Assembly (NCBI GenBank): GCA_001949185.1
Contig: BDGG01000009.1
Coordinates: 1,051,347 to 1,115,346 of the forward strand
DNA length: 64,000 nt
Direction: 5' to 3'
Source of the DNA: Ramazzottius varieornatus
Lineage: Eukaryota > Tardigrada > Eutardigrada > Parachela > Ramazzottiidae
Below are positions 11,719-21,919 of the stretch, one piece after another. Within the stretch, counting starts at the first letter, position 1. The number at the start of each line of letters is the position of its first letter. A model generated the notes under the pieces. It ran no database searches. It saw only the letters and a program-made list of their open reading frames with translations, and was not told where the DNA came from. The translations under genes were made by a program, and so were the position numbers.

Positions 11719-14700
11719 ATGAACGGCTCAAACAGTCCTCGAAGTACTCATAGTCGGGCCAGCGCGCCGACGCTGAGGCACACGTCTTCGTTCAACGATG
11801 GACGGCATCCTCGACGACAGACATGCCCAGCGGTCTTCCCAAGAGGTTCAGATGGAAGTCCGGTAGGTACAAAGGAGGAAACGGAAGGAATCGGTCAAAT
11901 AGGGAAGAGTTGAGAGAGTTCCGGCTGGAAGTAACCCTTTTCTTGATTTGTTTCTTTAGTTACTTCGCGGAGTTTCCTCAGAGGACATCCACGCCAGCCT
12001 GGAACTTCTGGAACACAACTACGACGAGCTGAAAAAGACAATTGAAGGACGGAAAACCTTATTGCAGGTGAGACTTCTCTTCTTTGAACGAAAATTTTGT
12101 GTTTCAGACGAATCGATGCGGAATCGCTGATCGGCCGATCTGATAACCTCGCTGATAACCTCGGCGGTCATCTGGCTCTTTTGTTGTTGCACAAGTGTTT
12201 TGTCTTGCAGGAAGAACTGAGCAACCAGTTCAGTCGTTTACAGGCAAAGCTGGACCAGATTCGAGAGAAGCGACGGGCTTTGCTGATCGGACTTCTTCCG
12301 GAGAACACCGACAATGACGTCCAAAACTCCGAGTCAGCTGGTATCCTCCACATGGGTAATGGACACCATCAGAATGGCTTCCAAGTTGGTCGAGAAACTC
12401 TGGTAAGTTAAACTGAATGAGACGTTAGTTTCTCCGTCTATCGTACCCCAGTCAGTCGCGCGGTAATTTAGTTTTGAGCGTCCAGATTCCCGCTTGATTC
12501 GTAACTTGCTGCGCGATCGAATCGAGGTAAATTGATGTCACAAAAGGTCATGAAAAAGCTGATGGCGAGCAGTTCCGTGCCTATGGCGTCTGAAATTAGT
12601 TACAGAGGTATGCTGTTACGACTCTTACGTCCTGTGTAACATTACAGTGTAACAGCAACCATTAGATGCACTGCGGTCAGTGTGTAATAAACAGTATGAC
12701 ATGACACTACTGTAACATATGACCGCTTACATCTTTTCAGAATGTTTTGGCGTCCTTCGATGTGGGTTCGCTGGACCAAACTGATCCTTGTGAGATGGAC
12801 TTCTTAGGCGAGTACCGAATGCTATACAAGCTGTCCGAAGGTCAGTTTGGCAACGGTGGAGGTGTGATGTACGACCGGGAAGGACGTCTGATTCGATCGC
12901 CCTTCGGCTTCGGTGTACCCGCTGGTGCAATGTGGAATCCCGGAAGTGGCGACGCGATGAACCTGACGGGAGACTCGGGCTTCAACATGTTCGAGACGCC
13001 ATCTTGTCACCGAGGAGCCAGCTTGAGCTCCAGTGGAATCTTCTCATCGACCCCGTTCACTCCAACTTTCCCAGATAACGTAAGCAGTGAAGTCTCATGG
13101 TGAAATGATGATCTGGTCTTCTGAGTTTGGCCGCTTTTTTGTTGCAGAGCTTTGCTTCCTCATCGGCTTTCGGGGCAGCTCGAATGCAGATGTCGCCGTT
13201 CCTCAGCCCGGAACAGAGCGTCTTCACTTTCAGCGACTCGCGCTCGACCGGCGGACTGGGAAGCTTCAGTTCGCAGTCTCAACATTCTCCACCACAGTCC
13301 ATGTAAGAGCGTTCTCTTTCAGGCTTTTTCGTGTTAAAGTTTACTTTGTGGAAAAAACATTTCTCTTCTAACACAGTTTTTGAGCTTTACATTTCGCTGG
13401 GGAAACCAAAAATCAAAATGTGATGCCGGCGAATGAATTCATACGGAACGTTATTCCAAGCGGCGTACGCCTCCAGCCAATAACAACGCTAAAGTGCGCC
13501 ACTTGAGGCAACGCTATGGGTGAATTCGTTTGCCGACTCTCCAAATATCGGGTAACGTAGAGTCTTGAAATAAATCTCTTGTCTGTAGCCCGGAGTACCC
13601 GTATCAGAACAACTCGTACTCTGGTGTGCCTCGCGCTCTGCAAGGAGTTCCGGAAGGAAACGGTATCGAAGCTGGCGACTCGAGCGCCGCAGCCAACTTG
13701 CTGAATCCGGCCAACTTGAATAAGCTATTGAATCTAGCAGATCGCTTCCAACGTAAGTTCCATCATAGCCATCATCACATACTCAGGATGAATCTGACTA
13801 ACCATCGTAATTCCTAACCCGAAAAACTTGCTCAAGTGTAGGATGATCAACAGGAAAGCCAATTTTATTGTCATTTTTAGGTGTCGGTTTGAACGATGGA
13901 AATGGACGAAACCCATTTGGCAATGGGAATGGTGGTGTTCGTCGCACGAACTCCAATCCTCCTCGTCGTCGAAGTCGACGTGCCTCCTGCCCGGAAGGAA
14001 ACGGTAACCGTGGATGGGGTCCCATGTACCAAGGACCACGAAATGGAAATTACGGTACCTCTCGAAGTGCTGTAGAACTTCAAATGATTTTTCCCAGATC
14101 ATTATGTCAAGTGGCGCACGTTTACAATGTAACTGGCTCAAAGAATGCGCCACCTGGGAAAACGAGCTGGGAGAATTTGTATGCCAACGGTCCCATCTTC
14201 TAAAGGCCGAAGCAAAGTTGAAATGGCAACTTGAAATATTTTTCATTCTTCGGTGCGGAGTTATTAAGTGATATTGACTGTAGTATACTTTTGCAGAAGA
14301 GAACGATAACGTCTTCGCCGAGGTCGGCGAAAATGGGTTCTTGCCGGAAGAGGTGACTGGTCGACCTGGTCGCAACATGCACGAACTGGAAATCAGGTTC
14401 GTGCAACATTACGAAAGGCAGAGGTGGTTCCGATTGTAGTAAGTTTGTCAGACGTGTCAAGGATTTCTCTCCCTTTTTAGATGTCGCTTTGGAGAAGTTG
14501 GGTGCTCGGAGGGTCAGATGACGGCTCCTCATGGATTCTGCTTGGGCGCAAAGACTCGCACTGGTGGACAAGAGATCATCGTGGCTGGTAAGAGACTTCC
14601 TCCCTTTCGACTGACTTTAAGGTACTCGATCAGTATGAAAATGATCCCGAGGATAAACTATCGTCATATGGACTGGCGGAGAACGAAACGTACGAGACTG

Positions 14701-16736
14701 AGTTTCAGAATGGCGCATGCTCTCGGTCAATAAAACTGACAGCGTGCGCCGCTTCGAAGAATGACCAGATCGACGTTCCAAGTGGCGCAAGTGTCCAGCC
14801 GATAGCAATGAAAACCTGCGCCACGTGCACTTGCACTTGGAAAAGCGGTCCTGCACGTTTTGTTTTGGCGACTTCTATGTACGATACTAAAATGGTGAGG
14901 ATATCAATTTTGGTTTACATCAGAAGGGTGTTCTTTGCAGATACCAACAACCATCGAATTGAGTTTTTCGATGACGAAGGACGCTTCTTGTGGCAGTTTG
15001 GGCGTTCGGGGAAGCAGAGCGGGCAGCTGTGTCATCCTCGCAAGGTGGCATTCTTTGCCGAGACCAACAAGCTGGTGGTGTGTGACCGTGGCAGCGAGCG
15101 CTCGCGTCTGCAGATCTTCGGGCTGGCCGATCGTCGAGCGAAGTTCGAACGAGCCATCATCCTCGACTACGTGGCCATCGTGGCGGGACTGACCACTTTC
15201 CGCAACCTGGTAGGAAGAGAAGTTTATGAAAATGGGGTAAAAGTCTTTTGTGCTGTTAGAGTAAAATTCCCAAAGATCTTCCGAAAAATCGTGCATGTGG
15301 GTTGTTCTTGAAGTCTGAGATCTGTCCAACGAGCATTTCCGCGGCGAATGTGGCGGACTTGACCACTTTCCGGGGCTTGACAGTAGGAAAAGAGTTCTAT
15401 GCAAATGGGGTAACGTACTTCATGTGCGTGTTTGTTCTTTACTTCCGGGTTAAGATCCGTCAATATAAACCTGCCGGTCCCTCGCACAGCTACACACAGA
15501 AAACTCTGCAATTCAGCGTGAAAGTTTGGAATGCTGGTGCATGACGATCCTACCGTTTTTGTGCCACTCGATTGTCATGCTATCGCGCACCTGCATACAG
15601 GTGCTTGAACACTGCCAAGGATTCCGCTGTATGCAGCTGCCGCTAGTCCGCCAGTTTGTCTGCTGACTGTGTTTCCACGCGTGTTATCCACCTGCATGCG
15701 TGGAACTATTCTGCTGTGGTTTGTCGGTATGCCGGTGCATGAGAAGTTAGTTTCGCCTTTGTCGGCTTCACGATTCATGTCGTTTTGTGAACTACTTAGT
15801 TTCTTTTAAGGTGTTTGTGTAAGTTTGACGGTAAACTTTCGTATGAGTGAGTTGTTTTTTCTTCTTCTTGTGCAGATCGTGGTGGTTGACAGCGTGAACC
15901 CTTCGTGCATCGTGATGAACCAGAGCGGGGAAATTCGCTTTAGTTTCCCCTGCAAGCAGGACATGAAGGAGCCTTCGGACGTGGTGGTGGCCAACAACCT
16001 TTTCTACATCTGCGACTTCAAGGGTCACTCGGTGTGCACCTATGATGGTACCGGTGCTTTCGTAGCCAAGATTGGTGACAAGAACCACATCAGTTTCCCC
16101 AACGGCATCGATGTCACTCCGGAAGGACACGTCTTGGTGGGAGACAGCCACGGTAATCGCTTCCATGTGGCCATGTACGACGCCAACGGCACTTTCTTGG
16201 CCGACTACGAATGTCCCCATATGAAGGTAGTTTCAACCGAACCTAAACCTGAAATTTGAAACTTTTGTTGATATTATACAAGCTTAAACGAAACATGAAA
16301 GCAAACTCTGTATGACTGCTCTCGCAAGTGGCGCACGTTTTCTGTGCTTTCGCCTGACCGCGTGCTTCACTTGGGAAAATGATCTTGTCGACTCTGTCTA
16401 CTCATGTCCTAAATCGGGGATCAAAACCGAAACCATCACCGGGAAATTTTTTTACTGCAGAGCAGAAATGAATTGAGATAGGGAAGGAATAATCAGTTGA
16501 AAATTCAACATGGAAATTGGTAGAATGGAACGAATTGTTATAATATTCAGACTAACTGTTTTCAATTGTAGGTAAGTCGATGCTGTGGACTGGTGCTGAC
16601 TCCGCAAGGCCACATTGTGACGATCGCCAAGAATAATAATTTCGTGCTGATCCTGGAACGTCTGGACCGAGAAATCCAGGGATTTTCGGATGGAGACCAC
16701 TCGGCCAGCGAGTACCAGAATCAGGTTTCTTATTGA
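11719..16736 (+). CDS. brat: Brat/NCL-1-like NHL-repeat translational regulator
   Basis: Exons: 11719-11862, 11960-12067, 12211-12402, 12741-13079, 13148-13302, 13589-13752, 13881-14054, 14297-14396, 14481-14587, 14941-15209, 15876-16226, 16572-16736; 755 aa. A coiled coil (about residues 50-145, [16 protein letters not shown] onward) is followed by a long low-complexity Gly/Asn/Ser linker. A C-terminal six-bladed NHL propeller follows, starting at [12 protein letters not shown]. Diagnostic Brat strings include [14 protein letters not shown]-like [25 protein letters not shown] and CPHMKVSRCCGL. Brat-type NHL domains bind mRNA and recruit repressors to block translation in the cytoplasm. No RING or B-box is seen, although Brat and NCL-1 normally carry two B-boxes. 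The last exon reads through to VSY* after a possible donor, so the very C-terminus is uncertain. Confidence 0.88.
12595..12725. repeat. Small TGTAACA-rich imperfect palindromes
   Basis: Repeated TGTAACATTACAGTGTAACAG and TACTGTAACAT strings in Brat-like intron 12403-12740. This is one of the few long introns without the GTGGCGCAC element. Confidence 0.4.
13453..13545. repeat. Palindromic GTGGCGCAC element, one unit
   Basis: Arms CCAAGCGGCGTACG and GTGCGCCACTTGAGG, loop with CCAATAACAA, right flank TTTGCCGACTC. Brat-like intron 13303-13588. Confidence 0.8.
14098..14200. repeat. Palindromic GTGGCGCAC element, one unit
   Basis: Arms TCAAGTGGCGCACG and ATGCGCCACCTGGG. The right flank AACGAGCTGGGAGAATTTG resembles the family spacer. 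Brat-like intron 14055-14296. Confidence 0.8.
14700..14875. repeat. Palindromic GTGGCGCAC element, two units
   Basis: Hairpins at about 14709-14760 and 14779-14835. The second ends in a duplicated CACTTG. Brat-like intron 14588-14940. Confidence 0.8.
15325..15420 (+). pseudogene. Degenerate duplicate of a Brat-like exon end and its intron start
   Basis: This intronic stretch resembles the 3' end of exon 14941-15209 plus its donor. Shared strings are GACTTGACCACTTTCCG versus GACTGACCACTTTCCG, GTAGGAAAAGAG versus GTAGGAAGAGAA, and GCAAATGGGGTAA versus GAAAATGGGGTAA. It sits 140-150 bp downstream of the original, so it looks like an old local tandem duplication. It could also be a remnant of an alternative exon. 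I see no good acceptor for it. Confidence 0.55.
15585..15750. repeat. CTGCATAC/GTATGCAG repeat
   Basis: CACCTGCATACAGGTGCTTGAA and CTGTATGCAGC, then CACCTGCATGCGTG and GGTATGCCGGTGCATGA. The arms alternate in orientation. Brat-like intron 15210-15875. Confidence 0.65.
16321..16400. repeat. Palindromic GTGGCGCAC element, one unit
   Basis: Left arm GCAAGTGGCGCACG; right arm GCGTGCTTCACTTGGG with two changes. Brat-like intron 16227-16571. Confidence 0.75.
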
Positions 16737-17862
16737 GTTCTTGTGAAGTTTAGTCGGCTCTTGCCAAAGTTTTGGTCCTTTTGACCTGTCACCATCACAC
16801 TGTGGGTTTTGTCCACTCTGACGGTTGTGCCCATTTGTTGTGTCATCTCCTTTTAGCGTGTTATCGCATCGTATTTTCCTCGCCAATTGGTTTTCCTTTT
16901 TTTGGAGACTTGGGTCATTGCATGGCTGAATGTGGAAAGGCCTCTTTACGGTAGTACCTCGGTTCCTGAATTTTCTTGATTTCGGTTCGTTATTTCTCTT
17001 AACCTCTAACCTTCTCTTACCTCGTTTTGGTAAGGTTCTGTCGGGCCGTTTTATTTTTCTCTGTCATCTTATTACTTGCAAGTTTTTTCGGTGCGAGACA
17101 TTCCCTCGGAAATATAAAAAACTAACCATGAAATCCGTCTTTCTGAGTGCCGCAGGCTTCCAGCTTATATAGAAAAGGTGCGCCACTTCGGCGAACTATT
17201 TCGAGGATTTTTTTCACCGAAGTGGCGCGCGTTTACGGTGCTGTTGGCTGGAAGCGTGCGCTACTTGAAAGAACGACTTGGTCGAGTTTGTTCAATGAGT
17301 TCTCGGTTGAGCATCGAACGGACCTTGGTTAGGTCGCTAGTACATGAAGAACCTCTCATGGACAGCTTGGTCCATCGGCTCTCATGGCTTGTATGGTATC
17401 GGTTATCGAGGATTGCAGATGGACTTTCGCGTCAGCGGATGATCCTTTTGACGTCTTTGTTGAGCGGCAACCGAGCGCCACACGTAGCGCAAACGCAAGC
17501 TTGCAGTGGATCTGGTTACTATTTAGCGGAGCAAGACCTAGTTGGTCCATGATGAAGTGGCGTTTTGGCCGCGCAGGCAAGATGACGGAGTAGTTATAAA
17601 ATTTCCTGCTGTTGTAATCAGTCATGAGATGTCTTGTCGCAAATATACACGATCGTATTTCCTACCTGTTGATACTCTGCAAACACATTTGAGTTCATAG
17701 TCGATCGTCATCGAGACAGATAAAAACAGCTTAATTGCCCTGCAGTATCGTTGCAGCACAGCTATAGCTTAAATTGCTTCTTCGAGAAACGCTGTCGGTA
17801 AAAGTTCCCCCGGTTCTGCACGAAGTATGTTTTGAGACAACAGAACATACATCCCTATTCTT
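16737..17862. other. Intergenic: Brat-like 3' side and ACE promoter side
   Basis: No supported exon. Contains one GTGGCGCAC element at 17140-17310. The Brat-like 3' UTR should lie at the start, and the ACE promoter and 5' UTR at the end. Confidence 0.5.
17140..17310. repeat. Palindromic GTGGCGCAC element, two units, intergenic
   Basis: Hairpins at about 17144-17193 and 17216-17270 (CGAAGTGGCGCGCG / GCGTGCGCTACTTG). This is one of only three copies outside introns. Confidence 0.75.
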
Positions 17863-20800
17863 ATGCGACGAAGTCAGAGGATGCACCTCCTTGTTTGGAG
17901 TAAGACTTTATATCCCAATGCGACTGTGGACTTTTCTACCCATTGATTGACCGGTTGTCTTTACAGGCATCTTCCTGGTTGCCTCCTGTGTTCCGGATGG
18001 CACTCACGCTGTCTTTACTCCCGTCGACACCAGCCAGTTGCATCAGCGGGAACTGGATGCCACAAGACTCGGGGATCCGTCCTACATGCAGGCGTGGCTG
18101 GCCGAGGATTACGGACCTATCGCCACTACGCTCAGCCGCGCCGAAGTGTTAGCGTCATGGGACTACGAGACCAACATCACTCCGGAAAACGAAGCGGGCA
18201 CAGTAAGTACACGGACGAAAGGAAAGTTTGGAACAGCGGCAAAGACGGCAAATTGAGAATTCAACCGTGGTAAATTGTCGGAAAGTGCATTGGTCTGAAT
18301 TACATATGTATCAATATGTACGCACATCCAGTCCGCTGTTTCGGAATCGCCTGTTCCAAACTTTCCCTTTGTGTGTGTACGGCTGCCAATTACGACTGAC
18401 GAGTAACTTTATCTGGGACGTCGGCAAACGAAGCGTACAAAATCGCTGTGTCAACTGGCGCACCTCTTCATTGTTTTTGGCTGAGAGCGTGCACCATTTA
18501 ATCTGTATCTATTTGGTTGTTTATACAAGTGGCGCAAGTTTCCGGTGTTACTCACTGAGAGCGTGCGTCCTTAGACACGATCTGGGCAGAATCATTTGTG
18601 ACGTCCAGGTATTAGAATTTTATTGGAATTTATTCTTCGGTTGTTTTTTCTAGGAGCAAGCGTCACAGGCAGGGGCAGCATTTTCGCGAATGGTGGCGGA
18701 AATCATCGCTCATTTTAATTTTACCAATAGCAGCAGCGATGATCCGCTAGCCATTCAGATGAAAAACGTGCAGAAGTCCATGGTGGAGCTTGGAGATGCA
18801 AATTTGCCCAAGGAAGAACTGAAGGAATTGGTTTCCATTGTCAACTCCATGACTAATATATTTTCTACCGCGAAAATCTGCTTCGACCCGGAAATGGAGG
18901 TGGCCGAACTGGAGCAAATGAAAGCAGACTGTCCTGCGGACAAGCTGATGGCGCTGGATCCAGGTAAACATTAAGCAGAATTTTTGCAAGTGTTACCGCT
19001 AAGCGCGACATGATTGGTCAACCTCCAACATCTTTGTTAACTTTGCACGCAGGCTTGACCAAGTTCTTTCGTAACAATACGTGGGACTCTGCCAAACGTC
19101 GGTATGTTTGGCGGGAGTGGCGGACTGCCACCGGAGTTATGCGGACCAATTACACCCGTTACGTGGAGCTGAAAAATAAAGCGGCCAGACTCACCGGTAA
19201 GTTCGATAACCAAATTATGAAGCTGCTTGGCAAAAACCGTCACAAGATGAATTTACAGGCTACGCGGACCAAGGGGAGCTGTGGCGTTCGGGTTACACCG
19301 AAGACAGTCTTAACGTGACGGACGCGGTTATCCAGAAAGACCTGAATGACTTATGGCTGCAGATCCAGCCGTTGTACAGAGAACTCCACGCCTATGTCCG
19401 GCGGAAGTTGATCGAAAAGCTACCCAACGAAGAACTTTCATCGACTGGTCCCATACCCGCCCATTTGCTCGGTAAGACATTTGAGAGCTCGGCAGACAAC
19501 ATCAGCTAAATTGTTATCCGAAGTGTATCTTTTGGGTCATATTGGCTGCAAGACTGCGCCACTTGGGAATACCAGATCGTTTGCTCAAGTGGCGCACCTT
19601 CTCGGTTATATCGACTGGAAGTGTGCGCCGCTCGGGAAAACAATCTTGTCGAGGGTTTTTGCCGAGTTCTCAGTTTTTGCTGCTTTTCCTTAATCAGACC
19701 ATGGGGAGAAATTCAGAAACAGAGAATATCCGTCTTCGAGCTCGACTGTGAAAACCGTTTGTTGTTTTGCAGGTGACATGTGGAGCCAAGAATGGTCTGC
19801 CATGCTCAACTTCACGCAGATTTTTCCCGACAGGCCGTCGTTAGACGTGACGGAAGAGATGAAAGCTCAAAACTACACGGTACAGCAAATGTTCCGACTT
19901 TCGGAAGACTTCCAGGTTGGACTTGGGTTGATGCCGATGCCCGAATCCTTCTGGGAGCTGAGTATGATGGAGAAACCCACCGACGGACGAGAAGTTGTTT
20001 GCCACGCGTCTGCCAGTGACTTTTATACAGACCAGGACGTTCGGTAGGCATACTCTTAGAATACGGTTTGACAACGAAAGAGGTCACTTCAGTCTGTTTC
20101 AGAATTAAGATGTGCACTGAGAAGAACATGGACGACTTGATCACGATCCACCAGTAAGTAGTAAGCGGTGTGCAACAGGTGCGCAACAGGTGTTCAGACT
20201 GTGACATGCCATTATGTGACATAGCATAACACCACTTATGACATGAATTTCTGGTGTATATAGTGAGATGGGGCACATTCAGTACTTCCTGCAGTACAGC
20301 GACCAGCTACTGCCTTTCCGGGAAGGAGCCAACTCTGGGTTTCATGAAGCCGGTGATTCTTTCAAGCTCTTATCAGAAGTCAAGAACTTCGTCTGTTCTT
20401 ACTTGACCGTGTTCCTTATAGTGGGCGACACTTTGGCGTTGAGTGTGAAAACTCCCAAACATTTGGCCTGGTTGGGTCTCCTGAAAAACCACACAGATGA
20501 TGTAGGTACGTATTTTGTAATTTGTGGGATTTCAATTTGTTTTCAGTCTACCATCTCGTTTTGTGAAGCTGAATTTGTGCTCTTTCTCTTACAGCAAGCG
20601 ACTTGAATTACCAGTTTGCCACCGCACTGGACAAGATAGCTTTCCTCCCATTCGCATATATAATGGACCGCTGGAGGTACGACGTCTTCTCCGGCAAGAT
20701 CTCTTCCGAGAAGTTGAATCAAGGATGGTGGGACTACGCGTGAGTGCTTGTCGGTCTCTATGGTCAGAAGTTAGAACAGATGGGCAAGCGGCTAGTGAAT

Positions 20801-21449
20801 TGAACACTATCGTTATCTTCAGTGGCGCATATCTTCGTTGTTAATAACTGTACTGGTGCGTCACTTGGGAAAGTGATCATGTCCAAGTCATTTGCCGACG
20901 TCGGAGAGAGCGTTGTGACTGTCGTTTGTTTCTAGATCGGAGTACCAAGGAATCGTCCCACCAGTTCCCCGTTCGGAGAATGACTTCGATCCAGGAGCCA
21001 AATTCCATATAGCATCCGACACGGAATATATGCGCTATTTCATCAGCTTCATCATTCAGGTCAGTTTCACTTCCGGGTACTTTAACTTCTTCTGATTGCG
21101 AATGTTTCTGCAGTTTCAGTTCCACAGAGCACTATGTGATGCTTCCGGTCACGTCGGACCCTTGTACCAATGCGACATAAACCAATCCAAGGCGGCAGGA
21201 AAGTTATTGAGGTAACTTTCAGATCTTAATAGCACGTAGAGGCCTTCAAAACTGTACTGGCATGGACTTGCTTGTAGCGACATGCTGTCCCTGGGTGGTT
21301 CGCAACCCTGGCCTGTCGCAATGGAAAAGATAACCGGCTCACGAAAAATGGATGCCGCTCCTCTGCTAGAGTTCTTTCAGCCCCTGTACAAACATTTACA
21401 GCAAGTCAATGCTGCTTCCGGTGATATTCCTGGCTGGACAATGTCTTAA
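17863..21449 (+). CDS. Ance: Angiotensin-converting enzyme-like peptidyl-dipeptidase (M2), secreted
   Basis: Exons: 17863-17899, 17967-18202, 18654-18963, 19053-19196, 19259-19471, 19773-20043, 20103-20153, 20264-20352, 20422-20505, 20595-20739, 20936-21059, 21114-21211, 21278-21449; 657 aa. The first exon codes only 12 residues. Spliced to the second, it gives a signal peptide ([18 protein letters not shown]). The zinc site is HEMGH, about residues 421-425, with the downstream ligand Glu in [13 protein letters not shown] (about 449). Other family strings are [27 protein letters not shown] and GGSQPWP. It has a single catalytic domain and no C-terminal membrane anchor, as in insect Ance, so it is probably a soluble extracellular carboxy-dipeptidase that trims peptide hormones. 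The zinc-ligand His421 codon is itself split by an intron. Confidence 0.95.
18417..18612. repeat. Palindromic GTGGCGCAC element, two units with GACGTC-type outer arms
   Basis: Outer arms GGGACGTCGGCAAA and TTTGTGACGTCC. Hairpins at about 18452-18500 and 18530-18577. ACE intron 18203-18653. Confidence 0.85.
19484..19677. repeat. Palindromic GTGGCGCAC element, two units with GAGCTC-type outer arms
   Basis: Outer arms GAGCTCGGCA and TTTGCCGAGTTCTC. The first unit has lost most of its left arm. The second, at about 19586-19641, is complete. ACE intron 19472-19772. Confidence 0.8.
20818..20903. repeat. Palindromic GTGGCGCAC element, one unit
   Basis: Arms CAGTGGCGCAT and GTGCGTCACTTGGG, right flank TTTGCCGACGTC. 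ACE intron 20740-20935. Confidence 0.8.
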
Positions 21450-21537
21450 AAACATGCCGACCAAACTTCTGAGTACTACAATCCAGTAACGTCTCGATGA
21501 ACTGTAAAAAGTTTCAAAGAATTTTTATGTGAGATGC

Positions 21538-21543
21538 AATAAA
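21538..21543 (+). promoter_or_regulatory. Poly(A) signal AATAAA of the ACE gene
   Basis: AATAAA lies about 90 bp after the ACE stop codon and directly abuts the inverted-repeat element that follows. Confidence 0.6.
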
Positions 21544-21548
21544 AAAAG

Positions 21549-21722
21549 GGGTGATGCTACAGGCACCCCCTTGAAACCCCGTTAGGCTATAGGCACCCCG
21601 GTTTAATTCTTTAATTCCAACACCCGTTTAATGCGATATTACTACGGACACCCCTGTTTTCGAAATGGGGGTGCGATAGAGGTGCCTATAGCCAAACGGG
21701 GTTTTCAGGGGTGCCTATAGCC
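21549..21722. repeat. Short inverted-repeat element (MITE-like)
   Basis: Left arm includes GGCACCCCCTTGAAACCCCG and GGCTATAGGCACC. The right arm is the inverse: GGTGCCTATAGCC, CGGGGTTTTCAGGGGTGCC. A second inner pair (AACACCCGTTT / AAATGGGGGTG) makes it nearly palindromic throughout. It is unrelated to the GTGGCGCAC family. Confidence 0.75.
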
Positions 21723-21919
21723 ATTTCCTAAGAAAAACGAACTGGAATAAATTTTATGCGTCCAGGCATTCAACGGGCAAGAATTACATGGGTAATTGTA
21801 CACTACAACATCAAACAAATTAATCCACTAATTGATAAAATCTCAAATCATACTGGGGGAGCATTATTCAGTACAGAAAGATGTCAGAGACAAACAGAAG
21901 GAGGCCTCCAGGTCTAAGA

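Larger units (their letters stand above)
21450..21919. other. Convergent 3' region between ACE and TRAPPC9
   Basis: Holds the ACE 3' UTR with its poly(A) signal, an inverted-repeat element at 21549-21722, and then about 200 bp with no visible feature, which should include the TRAPPC9 3' UTR. Confidence 0.6.
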
